A DNA stretch of 40,907 nucleotides. It comes from Flavobacteriaceae bacterium (GTDB taxonomy: Bacteria > Bacteroidota > Bacteroidia > Flavobacteriales > Flavobacteriaceae). Each line of letters starts with the position of its first letter. The stretch's first letter is position 1. Shown in pieces: positions 18,598-29,844 of this stretch. The stretch is from assembly GCA_022425505.1 (NCBI GenBank), contig JAKMFI010000082.1:1-40907 (forward strand). Direction: 5' to 3'. The position numbers and the translations under genes were made by a program. The notes under the pieces are model-generated. The model searched no databases. It had not been told where the DNA came from and saw only the letters and a list, made by a program, of their open reading frames with translations.

Positions 18598-18727
18598 AAG
18601 TTTGCGTGAAAACGGAAACAAAAGTAGTAGAATTATTTTTGAACAAACAAAATTTTTCTTCTACATCACCCTAATTTTCTTAAAAATCGGCTACAATTCA
18701 TTGAGAAAAATCCATTAATTTTGTGGT

Positions 18728-20449
18728 GTGATTGCAAGATTTTTCCCAATTATCAAAGACCTGTTGACTTATAATCAAGCGACTCTTTTTAGCGACTTGA
18801 TAGCAGGGCTTTCTATTGCAGTAATTGTTATACCGCAAGGGTTGGCATATGCGATGATTGCAGGACTACCACCAATTTATGGGCTTTACGCAGCCCTAAT
18901 TCCTCAGCTCATTCACGGAATTCTGGGGACTTCACGCCACCCAGCCGTTGGACCAGTCGCTCTTGACTCCCTTGTCGTAGCCATTGCCTTAGGCGCTTTG
19001 TCTCTGAGTGGAATTGGGGAGGTAATCGCTGCTGCAGTATTTTTAGCGACAATGGTTGGCGTTTTACAATTGATAATGGGGCTTCTCCAAATGGGCGTAT
19101 TGGCCAACTACCTATCACGACCTGTAATCAGTGGTTTTACTTCTGCTGCCGCAATTATCATTGGATTGAGTCAGGTGGAACATCTGTTGGGACTGCAAAT
19201 TGAATCATCAAATCAGATTCAAAAAATGATATTGTCCGTTTTACAAAATTTCAATGAAACCCATCTGATTACGGTTGCCGTTGGTCTCTCTGCGATGTCT
19301 CTGATTTTGATCACTAAAAAATACTTGCCCAAATTCCCTTCTGCATTAATCGTTTCGGTTTTTGGTGTTTTATTGATTTGGAGCACCCGTTGGGATTTAC
19401 ATGGTGTTGAGATTGTTGGATATATTCCTGCTGGGCTTCCAGATGTCGGTCTTCTCACTGTCTCTCCAGATCTGATGAGAGACATGCTGCCCTTTGCTTT
19501 GACCTTGGCCGTGATTGGCTATGTCGAAATCATTTCAATCACAAAAGAATTGGAGGAACAGGAAGAAAAATATTCGCTCAAACCCAACAAAGAACTCATG
19601 GCCTTGGGGACTGCAAATCTAGTGGGTTCTTTTTTTCAATCCTATCCTGTGTCAGCAAGTTTTTCTCGATCAGCAGTAAAGTTTCAAGCTGGTGCCAAGA
19701 CAGGGATGACAGCAGTTTTTAGTGCTTTGATTGTTGGTTTAACGCTTCTTTTTTTTACATCTCTAATCTTTTATCTTCCTATCGCTGTATTGGCAGGGAT
19801 TATCATGGTCGCTGTGATACGCCTAATTAATGTTCGTTATGCAATTGATTTATACAAAACACGTCGCGATGAGTTTTTTCTTTTACTCATGACCTGTCTG
19901 CTCACATTATTTGTTGGAATCACTGAAGGGATCCTTATTGGGGCATTGCTATCTTTATTGCTTATGGTCATTCGAACATCAAAACCACATTATGCCGTGC
20001 TAGCCAAGGTTTCAGGAACAAACTATTACAAAAATATTTCTCGCTTTGAAACAGATACAAAAATCGATGATGATATTCTCATCATGAGATTTGATGCACA
20101 ATTGTTTTTTGGTAATCGTGACTATTTTAGAAAAATTGTATTTAAAGAAATGGAAAAGAAACCGAATCTGAAAGGGTTTGTTTTGGTTGCCAGAGGGATT
20201 ACATACATCGATAGTAGCGGTCTCAGCACCTTAGGTGCCATGATCAAGTCGTTTCAGCAGAAAGGCATCCTTTTTATGGTAGCTGGGGCAATCGGACCCG
20301 CAAGGGATGTGTTACAACAAAGTAAACTCACAGACTTGATACAAGAAAAAAACATGTTCGCAAAAACAGCTGACGCGATTGATTATTTTAAAGGAAAAGT
20401 CGTGCCAAGCGATGTTCAGAAAAAAATTGCAAGTCAAACAAATCATTAA
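18728..20449 (+). CDS. SulP-family anion transporter with C-terminal STAS domain
   Basis: SDLIAGLSIAVIVIPQGLAYAMIAGLPPIYGLYAA, HPAVGPVALDSL, STAS motif GITYIDSSGLSTLGAM; GTG start. Confidence 0.93.
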   Translation: MIARFFPIIKDLLTYNQATLFSDLIAGLSIAVIVIPQGLAYAMIAGLPPIYGLYAALIPQLIHGILGTSRHPAVGPVALDSLVVAIALGALSLSGIGEVIAAAVFLATMVGVLQLIMGLLQMGVLANYLSRPVISGFTSAAAIIIGLSQVEHLLGLQIESSNQIQKMILSVLQNFNETHLITVAVGLSAMSLILITKKYLPKFPSALIVSVFGVLLIWSTRWDLHGVEIVGYIPAGLPDVGLLTVSPDLMRDMLPFALTLAVIGYVEIISITKELEEQEEKYSLKPNKELMALGTANLVGSFFQSYPVSASFSRSAVKFQAGAKTGMTAVFSALIVGLTLLFFTSLIFYLPIAVLAGIIMVAVIRLINVRYAIDLYKTRRDEFFLLLMTCLLTLFVGITEGILIGALLSLLLMVIRTSKPHYAVLAKVSGTNYYKNISRFETDTKIDDDILIMRFDAQLFFGNRDYFRKIVFKEMEKKPNLKGFVLVARGITYIDSSGLSTLGAMIKSFQQKGILFMVAGAIGPARDVLQQSKLTDLIQEKNMFAKTADAIDYFKGKVVPSDVQKKIASQTNH

Positions 20450-20463
20450 TACCCTTAAATTGA

Positions 20464-21027
20464 ATGGATATGAATTGGATATATGACCCTTGGTCCTGGT
20501 ACATTGGTGGGCCTCTCATTGCCCTTGTCATGCTTTTGCTCTTGTTGAGCGAAAAAAAATTTGGAATGTCTTCAAATCTCAGAACGATCTGTGCTGCATT
20601 TGGTGCTGGCAAGTCCACTCCTTTTTTTGACTATGACTGGAGGTCTCAACGCTGGAATATCATTGTTATTTTGGGCGCTTTTGTAGGTGGTTTGATCGGT
20701 GCAAAATTTTTATCCACCCAGACTGCGGTTGATCTACACCCTGATGTTATCCTTCAACTCCAAGAACTCAACATCGTGGACGCCGGACAGGCATATATGC
20801 CAGAAAGATTGTTTGGGAGTGCTAGCTGGACCGACTGGAAGTCTTTGTCGATTCTTGCTGTTGGTGGATTTCTAGTCGGCTTTGGAGCTCGCTATGCTGG
20901 TGGCTGTACATCAGGTCATGCGATTTCGGGCTTGAGCAACCTTCAACTACCATCTTTGATTGCAGTCATCGGATTTTTTATTGGTGGAATTATTATGAAT
21001 CACTTTCTAATTGGCTATATCCTATGA
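20464..21027 (+). CDS. YeeE/YedE-family (thiosulfate/sulfur transport) protein, N-half
   Basis: GFGARYAGGCTSGHAISGLSNLQLPSLIAVIGFFIGGI motif, multi-TM. Confidence 0.88.
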   Translation: MDMNWIYDPWSWYIGGPLIALVMLLLLLSEKKFGMSSNLRTICAAFGAGKSTPFFDYDWRSQRWNIIVILGAFVGGLIGAKFLSTQTAVDLHPDVILQLQELNIVDAGQAYMPERLFGSASWTDWKSLSILAVGGFLVGFGARYAGGCTSGHAISGLSNLQLPSLIAVIGFFIGGIIMNHFLIGYIL

Positions 21028-21437
21028 GAACGATACGCTATTTTATCATCGGAATCCTATTTGGAATTACTTTGTTTAAATCTGAGGCGGCCTCATGGTT
21101 TCGCATCTATGAAATGTTTCAATTCAAATCCTTCCATATGTATGGCATCATCGGGTCAGCTCTTGTTTTGGGGGTTGTTATTACCCAAAGTATCAAACGT
21201 TTTGGAATCAAATCGTTTTACGGGCAACCTATTGTGATTGCGGATAAAGAAAAGATGCTAAAAAGCAATCTATATGGAGGCATTGTATTTGGGCTTGGCT
21301 GGGCACTTGTGGGAGCTTGCCCTGGTCCAATCTTTGTTCTTCTAGGAGCGGGTTATCTTCCTGTTTTAGTGTTGTTTTTCTTTGCCACGCTGGGGACTTT
21401 TCTATATGGAAAACTCAAAAAACGACTTCCACACTAG
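21024..21437 (+). CDS. YeeE/YedE-family (DUF6691-like) protein, C-half
   Basis: GIVFGLGWALVGACPGPIFVLLGAGYLP; start overlaps the previous stop (ATGA). Confidence 0.88.
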   Translation: MRTIRYFIIGILFGITLFKSEAASWFRIYEMFQFKSFHMYGIIGSALVLGVVITQSIKRFGIKSFYGQPIVIADKEKMLKSNLYGGIVFGLGWALVGACPGPIFVLLGAGYLPVLVLFFFATLGTFLYGKLKKRLPH

Positions 21438-21462
21438 CCAGTAATTGGATGGGTCGCTTAGA

Positions 21463-21485
21463 AATACTGACAAAATGTCGGTATT
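21463..21485 (+). terminator. Intrinsic terminator after the SulP-YeeE operon
   Basis: AATACTGACA-AAA-TGTCGGTATT (one G-U) followed by TTTGTATTTTT. Confidence 0.6.
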
Positions 21486-21494
21486 TTTGTATTT

Positions 21495-22967
21495 TTGCTT
21501 GCATTTACAACTAAAACAGATCATTTGTACTCTGAAACCCAACACGATAAAAATCCCAACCAGTACAATGGGGAAGTCCTAGATGACCAAGGCTCAAATA
21601 GCCATGGCAAAAAGATGTACATCGAAAGCTATGGTTGTCAGATGAACTTTTCTGATAGTGAGATTGTAGCATCGATTCTGGGAGAAGCTGGCTACTCAAC
21701 CACCCGCGAGCTAAAAGAAGCCGACTTGGTGCTTGTAAACACCTGTTCGATTCGTGAAAAAGCAGAACAAACGGTCAGAAACCGATTGGAGCAATTTAAC
21801 GGGATCAAAAAGAGCAATCCCAATTTAAAAGTTGGGGTATTGGGTTGTATGGCCGAGCGACTCAAATCAAAATTCCTAGAAGAAGAAAAAATTGTTGACC
21901 TCGTTGCAGGGCCAGATGCCTACAAAGACCTTCCCAGTCTAGTGAAAGAGGTAGAGGAAGGGAGAGATGCCGTGAATGTCATTTTATCTAAAGAAGAAAC
22001 CTATGGGGATATTCGGCCTGTTCGTCTACAATCGAATGGGGTGACTGCCTTTGTATCCATTACAAGAGGTTGTGACAATATGTGTACTTTCTGTGTGGTT
22101 CCATTCACACGAGGGAGAGAGCGCAGTCGTGACCCAAAAAGTATCTTAAAAGAAATGAAAGATTTAGCCGATAAAGGATATAAAGAAGTTACCCTACTCG
22201 GTCAGAATGTCGATAGTTATTTATGGTACGGAGGAGGTCCTAAAAAAGATTTTCGCAAGGCAACAGACCTCCAAAAGAAAACGGCAATAACCTTTGACAA
22301 ACTTCTTGATATGGTTGCCAGCGAGCAACCAAATATGCGCATCAGATTCTCCACATCAAATCCGCAAGATATGACAGTGGATGTTCTATATGTGATGCGC
22401 AAATACAAAAACATTTGCAACTACATCCACTTGCCCGTGCAGTCTGGTAGCGATCGCGTTTTGGAAGCGATGAACCGACAACATACCCGAAAAGAGTATA
22501 TCGAACTGATTGATCATATTCGTACAATATTACCTGATTGTGGAATTTCACAGGATATGATCAGTGGATTTCCGAATGAAATTGATGAAGACCACCAAGA
22601 CACCCTCAGTTTGATGGACTATGTCAAATACGACTTTGGATTTATGTTTATGTACTCAGAACGCCCAGGGACTCCAGCCGCAAAAAAGCTTGAAGATAAC
22701 ATCCCTGAGGATGTCAAAAAACGCCGTTTGCAAGAGGTTGTCGCACGACAACAACAACACAGTTTGTACCGAACCCAGCAGTTTGTTGGTCAAACAGTAG
22801 AAGTTTTGATCGAAAAAGAATCCAAAAAATCAAAAGAACACTGGAGTGGACGAAATCAACAAAATACAGTAGTTGTTTTCCCCAAGGAAAACTTTAAAGT
22901 TGGTGATTTTGTAAATGTAAAAATCGAAGATTGCACATCTGCAACCCTAATCGGTAAAGCCGTATAG
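21495..22967 (+). CDS. miaB: tRNA-2-methylthio-N6-dimethylallyladenosine synthase
   Basis: [24 protein letters not shown], radical-SAM [45 protein letters not shown]; start codon uncertain (TTG 21495 or 21525; first in-frame ATG 21615). Confidence 0.95.
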   Translation: MLAFTTKTDHLYSETQHDKNPNQYNGEVLDDQGSNSHGKKMYIESYGCQMNFSDSEIVASILGEAGYSTTRELKEADLVLVNTCSIREKAEQTVRNRLEQFNGIKKSNPNLKVGVLGCMAERLKSKFLEEEKIVDLVAGPDAYKDLPSLVKEVEEGRDAVNVILSKEETYGDIRPVRLQSNGVTAFVSITRGCDNMCTFCVVPFTRGRERSRDPKSILKEMKDLADKGYKEVTLLGQNVDSYLWYGGGPKKDFRKATDLQKKTAITFDKLLDMVASEQPNMRIRFSTSNPQDMTVDVLYVMRKYKNICNYIHLPVQSGSDRVLEAMNRQHTRKEYIELIDHIRTILPDCGISQDMISGFPNEIDEDHQDTLSLMDYVKYDFGFMFMYSERPGTPAAKKLEDNIPEDVKKRRLQEVVARQQQHSLYRTQQFVGQTVEVLIEKESKKSKEHWSGRNQQNTVVVFPKENFKVGDFVNVKIEDCTSATLIGKAV

Positions 22968-22969
22968 CC

Positions 22970-24214
22970 ATGGACAAAATTCAATCGATCAAACAACGCT
23001 TTGAAATCATTGGAAATGACCTCCAACTCAATCGAGCAATTGGGAAAGCGATTCGAGTCTCACCAACCGATATTTCTGTTTTGGTAACTGGCGAAAGTGG
23101 AGTCGGTAAAGAGAGTATTCCTCGAATCATTCATCAACTTTCTTTGCGAAAACACGGGAAGTTTATCGCAGTCAATTGTGGTGCTATCCCCGAAGGAACA
23201 ATCGATTCGGAACTGTTTGGTCATGAAAAGGGGGCCTTTACAGGTGCTACCTCCACACGAAGCGGCTATTTTGAAGAAGCTGATGGAGGTACCATATTTT
23301 TGGATGAAGTTGGCGAATTGCCCTTGACGACACAAGTCCGCTTGTTGCGAGTCTTGGAAAATGGTGAGTTTTTGAAAGTCGGTTCTTCGCAAGTCCAAAA
23401 AACCAATGTGCGAATCGTAGCAGCTACTAATCTTGATATGCCCAAAGCCATTCAGCAAGGGAAATTTCGAGAAGACTTGTTTTATCGTTTGAGTACGGTC
23501 GAAATTGTACTTCCCCCACTGCGAGAAAGAAATGGAGATATTCATTTGCTGTTCCGCAAGTTTGCAGCAGATTTTGCACAGAAGTATAAAATGCCAACTG
23601 TGCGTTTGGACGAACAGGCACAACAACTCTTGGAAAGACAACAATGGCATGGGAATATTCGACAACTTCGCAATGTGGCCGAACAACTATCCGTTTTGGA
23701 ACAAGATCGTGCTATTGGAGCCAACACCTTAGGACTGTACCTGCCAGACCACAACACACGCTTACCAGCCGTAGTTCCCTCGCCGTCTGGTGGCGGGAGT
23801 GATTTTGGTTCAGAACGGGAAATTTTATATAAAGTACTGTTTGACATGAAAGCTGACTTGAACGATTTAAAGCAGCTCACTTTGGAGTTGATGAATTCTT
23901 CAAGCACAGAACAGGTTCGCTCGGACAATGAAGGCCTGATTCAAAAAATTTATGGCGAAGAACAAAACCGGCCCGAACGTTTACTCCCTTCAGGAAACGA
24001 GACCAACTCCTATCCAAAAAAGACAGATGACAACTTTGACTACGCTGAAGAAATTGAGGAAGAAGAAACCTTGAGTCTAATTGACAAAGAACTCGAACTC
24101 ATCAAAAAAGCACTGGAACGCAATAACGGCAAACGCAAAGCCGCTGCTGACGAACTCGGCATATCTGAACGTACCCTTTATCGGAAAATCAAACAATTTG
24201 ACATTGATTTGTAA
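22970..24214 (+). CDS. Sigma-54-dependent AAA+ transcriptional activator without receiver domain
   Basis: Walker A GESGVGKE, GAFTGA loop (HEKGAFTGATSTRSGYFEEADGGTIFLDEVGELPL), Fis-type HTH KKALERNNGKRKAAADELGISERTLYRKIKQFDI. Confidence 0.95.
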   Translation: MDKIQSIKQRFEIIGNDLQLNRAIGKAIRVSPTDISVLVTGESGVGKESIPRIIHQLSLRKHGKFIAVNCGAIPEGTIDSELFGHEKGAFTGATSTRSGYFEEADGGTIFLDEVGELPLTTQVRLLRVLENGEFLKVGSSQVQKTNVRIVAATNLDMPKAIQQGKFREDLFYRLSTVEIVLPPLRERNGDIHLLFRKFAADFAQKYKMPTVRLDEQAQQLLERQQWHGNIRQLRNVAEQLSVLEQDRAIGANTLGLYLPDHNTRLPAVVPSPSGGGSDFGSEREILYKVLFDMKADLNDLKQLTLELMNSSSTEQVRSDNEGLIQKIYGEEQNRPERLLPSGNETNSYPKKTDDNFDYAEEIEEEETLSLIDKELELIKKALERNNGKRKAAADELGISERTLYRKIKQFDIDL

Positions 24215-24723
24215 TGAGAAAAGTTATACTATTTTGTTTGTCTTTATTCGTATTTGGATGTAAATTTTATTCATTTACTGGGGCATCTATTCCTGAAAAT
24301 GCGGGAACCGTCCAAGTCAACCTTTTCACAAACGATGCAGCCAACTCAATAGGATCAACCTTCGAACCAGGACTTGACAGAGATTTTACAAATGCCATGC
24401 AAGAGGTATTGCTAAACCAAACAAATTTAGAACTGACAGGAGTCAATGGAGATTTGATTTACGAAGGTGAAATCACCGAATATCGGGTAACACCAACAAC
24501 AGCTACTGCCCAACAAACAGCAGCACAAAACAGATTGACAATCTCCATCAACGTTCGCTATATCAACACCAATAATGAAGAGGACAATTTTGAAAAAAGA
24601 TTTTCCCATTTTTATGATTATGCTGATACTGCGCAACTACAAAGTGTGAAAGCAGATGCTCATGTTGAAATTTTTGAGCGTATTACGCAAGATATTTTTA
24701 ACCAATCCCTCGCCAAATGGTAA
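24214..24723 (+). CDS. lptE: LPS-assembly lipoprotein LptE
   Basis: Lipoprotein signal ending FVFGCKFYSFTGASIPENAGTVQVNLFTNDA; typical position downstream of the sigma-54 activator. Confidence 0.85.
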   Translation: MRKVILFCLSLFVFGCKFYSFTGASIPENAGTVQVNLFTNDAANSIGSTFEPGLDRDFTNAMQEVLLNQTNLELTGVNGDLIYEGEITEYRVTPTTATAQQTAAQNRLTISINVRYINTNNEEDNFEKRFSHFYDYADTAQLQSVKADAHVEIFERITQDIFNQSLAKW

Positions 24724-25334
24724 ACGAAAAGCAAACCATTGAAGAGTTGCAAAGTTTGGCAAAAAACGAACCTGAGAAAGCGCTTGTACTGGTCAAAAAA
24801 ATCATCAAGGAATATCCGTATTTTATGGCTGCACGCGTTCTGGAATTGGATATCCTCAAAACAACAAATCAAAAAGGGTATAAATATGCACTTCGTGCTT
24901 GTGCGTTGCAAACGACTCAGCGAAATGTTCTGTATCAACATTTAGAAAATCTTGCGCAAAGCGTTGAAAATGATCAACAACAAATCACGGTTCCAAATGA
25001 AAACAATTTGCATTCATTCTTGCAGTGGCTGGAACTAATCGACGACAAAACCACAGACCGAACACCGTCAAAATTTGACTGGATCGATGATTTCGTGGCG
25101 CAAAATGCAAAAATTATTCCTACAAAAAGTACCGCTTCGAAAAAAGACCTATCCAAAGAGAATCCGCTGTCAAAAAATGAAATCATGACAGAAACGCTTG
25201 CACATTTATATTGGAAACAAAAAAAATACGATGAGGCGAAGAAAGCGTTCAAGATTCTCTCTTTGAAATATCCAGAAAAAAGTAGTTTATTTGCAGACCA
25301 TATTAAACAAATCAAATCGGAAGATTCGAAATAA
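24717..25334 (+). CDS. Tetratricopeptide-like cytoplasmic protein
   Basis: 205 aa, helical repeats, TLAHLYWKQKKYDEAKKAFKILSLKYPEKS; overlaps the lptE stop by 7 nt. Confidence 0.75.
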   Translation: MVNEKQTIEELQSLAKNEPEKALVLVKKIIKEYPYFMAARVLELDILKTTNQKGYKYALRACALQTTQRNVLYQHLENLAQSVENDQQQITVPNENNLHSFLQWLELIDDKTTDRTPSKFDWIDDFVAQNAKIIPTKSTASKKDLSKENPLSKNEIMTETLAHLYWKQKKYDEAKKAFKILSLKYPEKSSLFADHIKQIKSEDSK

Positions 25335-25340
25335 TTAAAC

Positions 25341-25688
25341 ATGAGTACATTTTCCATTTTCATCACCTTAATCATCATCGTTTCATTTCTTTTGGTGCTT
25401 GTTATCATGGTTCAAAACCCTAAGGGAGGTGGTCTTTCTTCATCTTTTGGTGGTGGCGGACAACAGATTGGCGGCGTACAAAATACCTCAGACTTCCTAG
25501 ATCGAAGTACATGGGTGCTGGCCACTTTATTATTAGTACTCACTCTATTGTCAAACTCAATGGTATCGCGTCCTGGTACTCTTGAAGACTCTAGTTTGTT
25601 GAGTGACGAAGCCATTGAAGAGATTATTCCCGAGGAAATTCCAGAAGAATTACCAGAAGTTCTTCCTGAAGAAATTCCCTCTGAATAA
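25341..25688 (+). CDS. secG: Preprotein translocase subunit SecG
   Basis: VIMVQNPKGGGLSSSFGGGGQQIGGVQNTSDFLDRSTWVLATLLLVLTLLS. Confidence 0.93.
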   Translation: MSTFSIFITLIIIVSFLLVLVIMVQNPKGGGLSSSFGGGGQQIGGVQNTSDFLDRSTWVLATLLLVLTLLSNSMVSRPGTLEDSSLLSDEAIEEIIPEEIPEELPEVLPEEIPSE

Positions 25689-25718
25689 TCATTCCAAATC
25701 ATTTAAAAAATGCCATAA

Positions 25719-25733
25719 TGTCACGATTTGACA
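25719..25733. promoter_or_regulatory. Inverted repeat TGTCA-N5-TGACA upstream of groES
   Basis: TGTCACGATTTGACA, perfect 5-bp arms, upstream of the sigma-54-like element. Confidence 0.4.
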
Positions 25734-25754
25734 GATGATTCCATAAAAAATTCA

Positions 25755-25771
25755 CTGGCACGATTCGTGCC
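25755..25771 (+). promoter_or_regulatory. Candidate sigma-54 (-24/-12) promoter of groESL
   Basis: CTGGCACG-ATTC-GTGCC: full match to the YTGGCACG half, GG-N10-GC spacing, GTGC instead of TTGC; about 30 nt before the groES ATG. Confidence 0.5.
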
Positions 25772-25799
25772 TAACATTAACAAAAATATATACCAAATT

Positions 25800-27721
<1,922 letters not shown>

Positions 27722-27739
27722 CATCACACCAATAAAATC

Positions 27740-27759
27740 ACTGCCCCGAAAGGGGCAGT
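27740..27759 (+). terminator. Intrinsic terminator of groESL
   Basis: ACTGCCCC-GAAA-GGGGCAGT followed by TTCTTTTCT. Confidence 0.85.
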
Positions 27760-27768
27760 TTCTTTTCT

Positions 27769-28224
27769 ATGACATTTGATTCATTGCTCAATATAATCGA
27801 CAAAAAGCTCAGCTCGGGTGTAAGTCAATCAGAGGGTTTGCAATATATCTGTCAACTTCTCTTTGATCACATTGAACACTACGACTGGGTGGGTTATTAT
27901 TTGCACAACCCTGAAAAAAAAGAGCTGGTTTTGAATGCCTATGTTGGCGAGCCTACAGACCACAAACACATTCCATTTGGAAAAGGAATTTGTGGTCAGG
28001 TTGCGCTAAGCAATGAAAATTTTATCGTTGATGACGTGAATGCACAAGACAACTATATCGCATGTAGCTTGGATGTGAAATCCGAGATTGTAATTCCACT
28101 ATTTGTCAACGAACACAATATTGGACAAATCGATATTGACTCAAATTGCTTGCGTGCGTTTTCGGAAAATGATGCCGCTTTTTTAGGCGAAGTGAATCAT
28201 CTTGTATCGATTCATTTGTTTTAG
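27769..28224 (+). CDS. GAF-domain protein (fRMsr-like)
   Basis: HYDWVGYYLHNPEKKELVLNAYVGEPTDHKHIPFGKGICGQVA...VIPLFVNEHNIGQIDIDSN. Confidence 0.85.
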   Translation: MTFDSLLNIIDKKLSSGVSQSEGLQYICQLLFDHIEHYDWVGYYLHNPEKKELVLNAYVGEPTDHKHIPFGKGICGQVALSNENFIVDDVNAQDNYIACSLDVKSEIVIPLFVNEHNIGQIDIDSNCLRAFSENDAAFLGEVNHLVSIHLF

Positions 28225-28276
28225 ACAATAATCTGACCCTAGAATACGCCTGAAAATTGCTACTTTTGCAACCTAT

Positions 28277-29812
28277 TTGGGGCATATGCAAGATTCAATC
28301 CGCGTTTCATCCGCACTGATTTCCGTTTTTGACAAGAAAGGTTTAGATCCCATTGTTGAAAAACTCTATCAACTTGGCGTTACAATCTATTCCACGGGGG
28401 GCACTGCTGATTATATTGATTCCTTAGGAGTCGAGGTCATTCGCGTGGAGTCGATTACGGACTATCCTTCAATCTTAGGAGGGCGTGTAAAAACCCTTCA
28501 CCCAAAAGTTTTTGGCGGCATTCTCAACCGAAGAAATCATACCAGCGATCAAGAAGAACTCTCCACCTATGAAATACCATCGATAGACTTGGTAATTGTT
28601 GATTTGTATCCTTTTGAAGAAACTGTAGCTGGTGGCGGTACAGAACAAGAAATTATAGAAAAGATTGATATTGGCGGAATCGCCTTGATTCGAGCCGCAG
28701 CTAAAAATCACGCCGACGTGGTGTGCGTAGCTTCTAAGTCAGAATACAAGTTGCTATCTTCTTTATTGAGCGATCAAAATGGAGCATTTACTCTAGAGCA
28801 GCGAAAATATTTCGCAAAGCATTCATTTAACGTATCCTCTCATTATGACAGTGCCATTTTTAACTACTTTGACAATGGCTCGTCATCGTTAAAGCTCAGC
28901 ATTCAGAAGGGGCATCAGCTTCGATATGGTGAAAATCCTCATCAGGAAGGATATTTCTTTGGCGATTTGGAACAATTGTTTGATAAACTCAACGGAAAAG
29001 AATTGTCCTATAACAACCTGCTTGATATTGATGCTGCGCTCAACTTGATGGAAGCCCACGAGGAAACCGATCCAACCTTTGCCATTCTCAAGCACAACAA
29101 TGCCTGTGGACTTGCGACCAGAAACACACTCAGTGACGCATACGATGCTGCGCTAGCTGTTGATCCAATCTCTGCTTTTGGAGGGATTTTAATTGCAAAT
29201 CGTCCGATTGATATCGAAACGGCTCGACAAATCCATGACTTGTTTTGTGAAGTCGTCATTGCGCCATCCTTTGATGAGAAAGCACTAACCTTACTCAAAA
29301 ACAAGAAAAATCGAATTTTATTAGCTCAAAAAACAAACACACATACAGTTAAACTGGTTCGGAGCTGTCTCAACGGATACCTCGTGCAAGAAAAGGATCA
29401 AGTAATTGATCATGAGCAAATGCTACAAACGGCAACAGCTACAAAACCTTCTGCAGATCAAGTGGAAGACATGTTGTTTGCCTCTAATATCTGTAAAAAC
29501 ACAAAATCAAACACCATAGTATTGGCAAAGGGCTTACAATTGCTTGCGTCAGGAACGGGTCAAACATCTAGAGTTGATGCCCTCAAACAGGCGATCAAAA
29601 AAGCAGAAACCTTTGGATTTGATCTAGATGGAGCAGTCATGGCAAGCGATGCGTTTTTTCCTTTTCCCGACTGCGTAGAAATTGCCCACAAAGCGGGTAT
29701 AAAAGCTGTCATACAGCCAGGAGGATCAATTAAAGACCAACAAAGTATCGATTATTGCAATGCCAATCAAATGATCATGGTGATGACAGGGGTGCGCCAT
29801 TTTAAACATTAA
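28277..29812 (+). CDS. purH: Bifunctional AICAR formyltransferase/IMP cyclohydrolase
   Basis: ALISVFDKKGLDPIVEKLYQLGVTIYSTGGTADYI, GGRVKTLHPKVFGGIL, LRYGENPHQEGYFFG, AFFPFPDCVEIAHKAGIKAVIQPGGSIKDQ. Confidence 0.98.
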   Translation: MGHMQDSIRVSSALISVFDKKGLDPIVEKLYQLGVTIYSTGGTADYIDSLGVEVIRVESITDYPSILGGRVKTLHPKVFGGILNRRNHTSDQEELSTYEIPSIDLVIVDLYPFEETVAGGGTEQEIIEKIDIGGIALIRAAAKNHADVVCVASKSEYKLLSSLLSDQNGAFTLEQRKYFAKHSFNVSSHYDSAIFNYFDNGSSSLKLSIQKGHQLRYGENPHQEGYFFGDLEQLFDKLNGKELSYNNLLDIDAALNLMEAHEETDPTFAILKHNNACGLATRNTLSDAYDAALAVDPISAFGGILIANRPIDIETARQIHDLFCEVVIAPSFDEKALTLLKNKKNRILLAQKTNTHTVKLVRSCLNGYLVQEKDQVIDHEQMLQTATATKPSADQVEDMLFASNICKNTKSNTIVLAKGLQLLASGTGQTSRVDALKQAIKKAETFGFDLDGAVMASDAFFPFPDCVEIAHKAGIKAVIQPGGSIKDQQSIDYCNANQMIMVMTGVRHFKH

Positions 29813-29844
29813 TTCGTATAATTACACTATAATTTAATTTCATT

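Noticed and set aside
23060-23686. 208-aa antisense ORF opposite the sigma-54 activator
   Set aside because: Antisense shadow of a strongly conserved coding frame; Cys/Ser/Phe-rich composition without domain-like features.
25728-25799. N-terminal 24-aa extension of GroES in the ORF track
   Set aside because: Not part of the GroES family; the extension covers the promoter-like dyads and ATG 25800 is the standard start.
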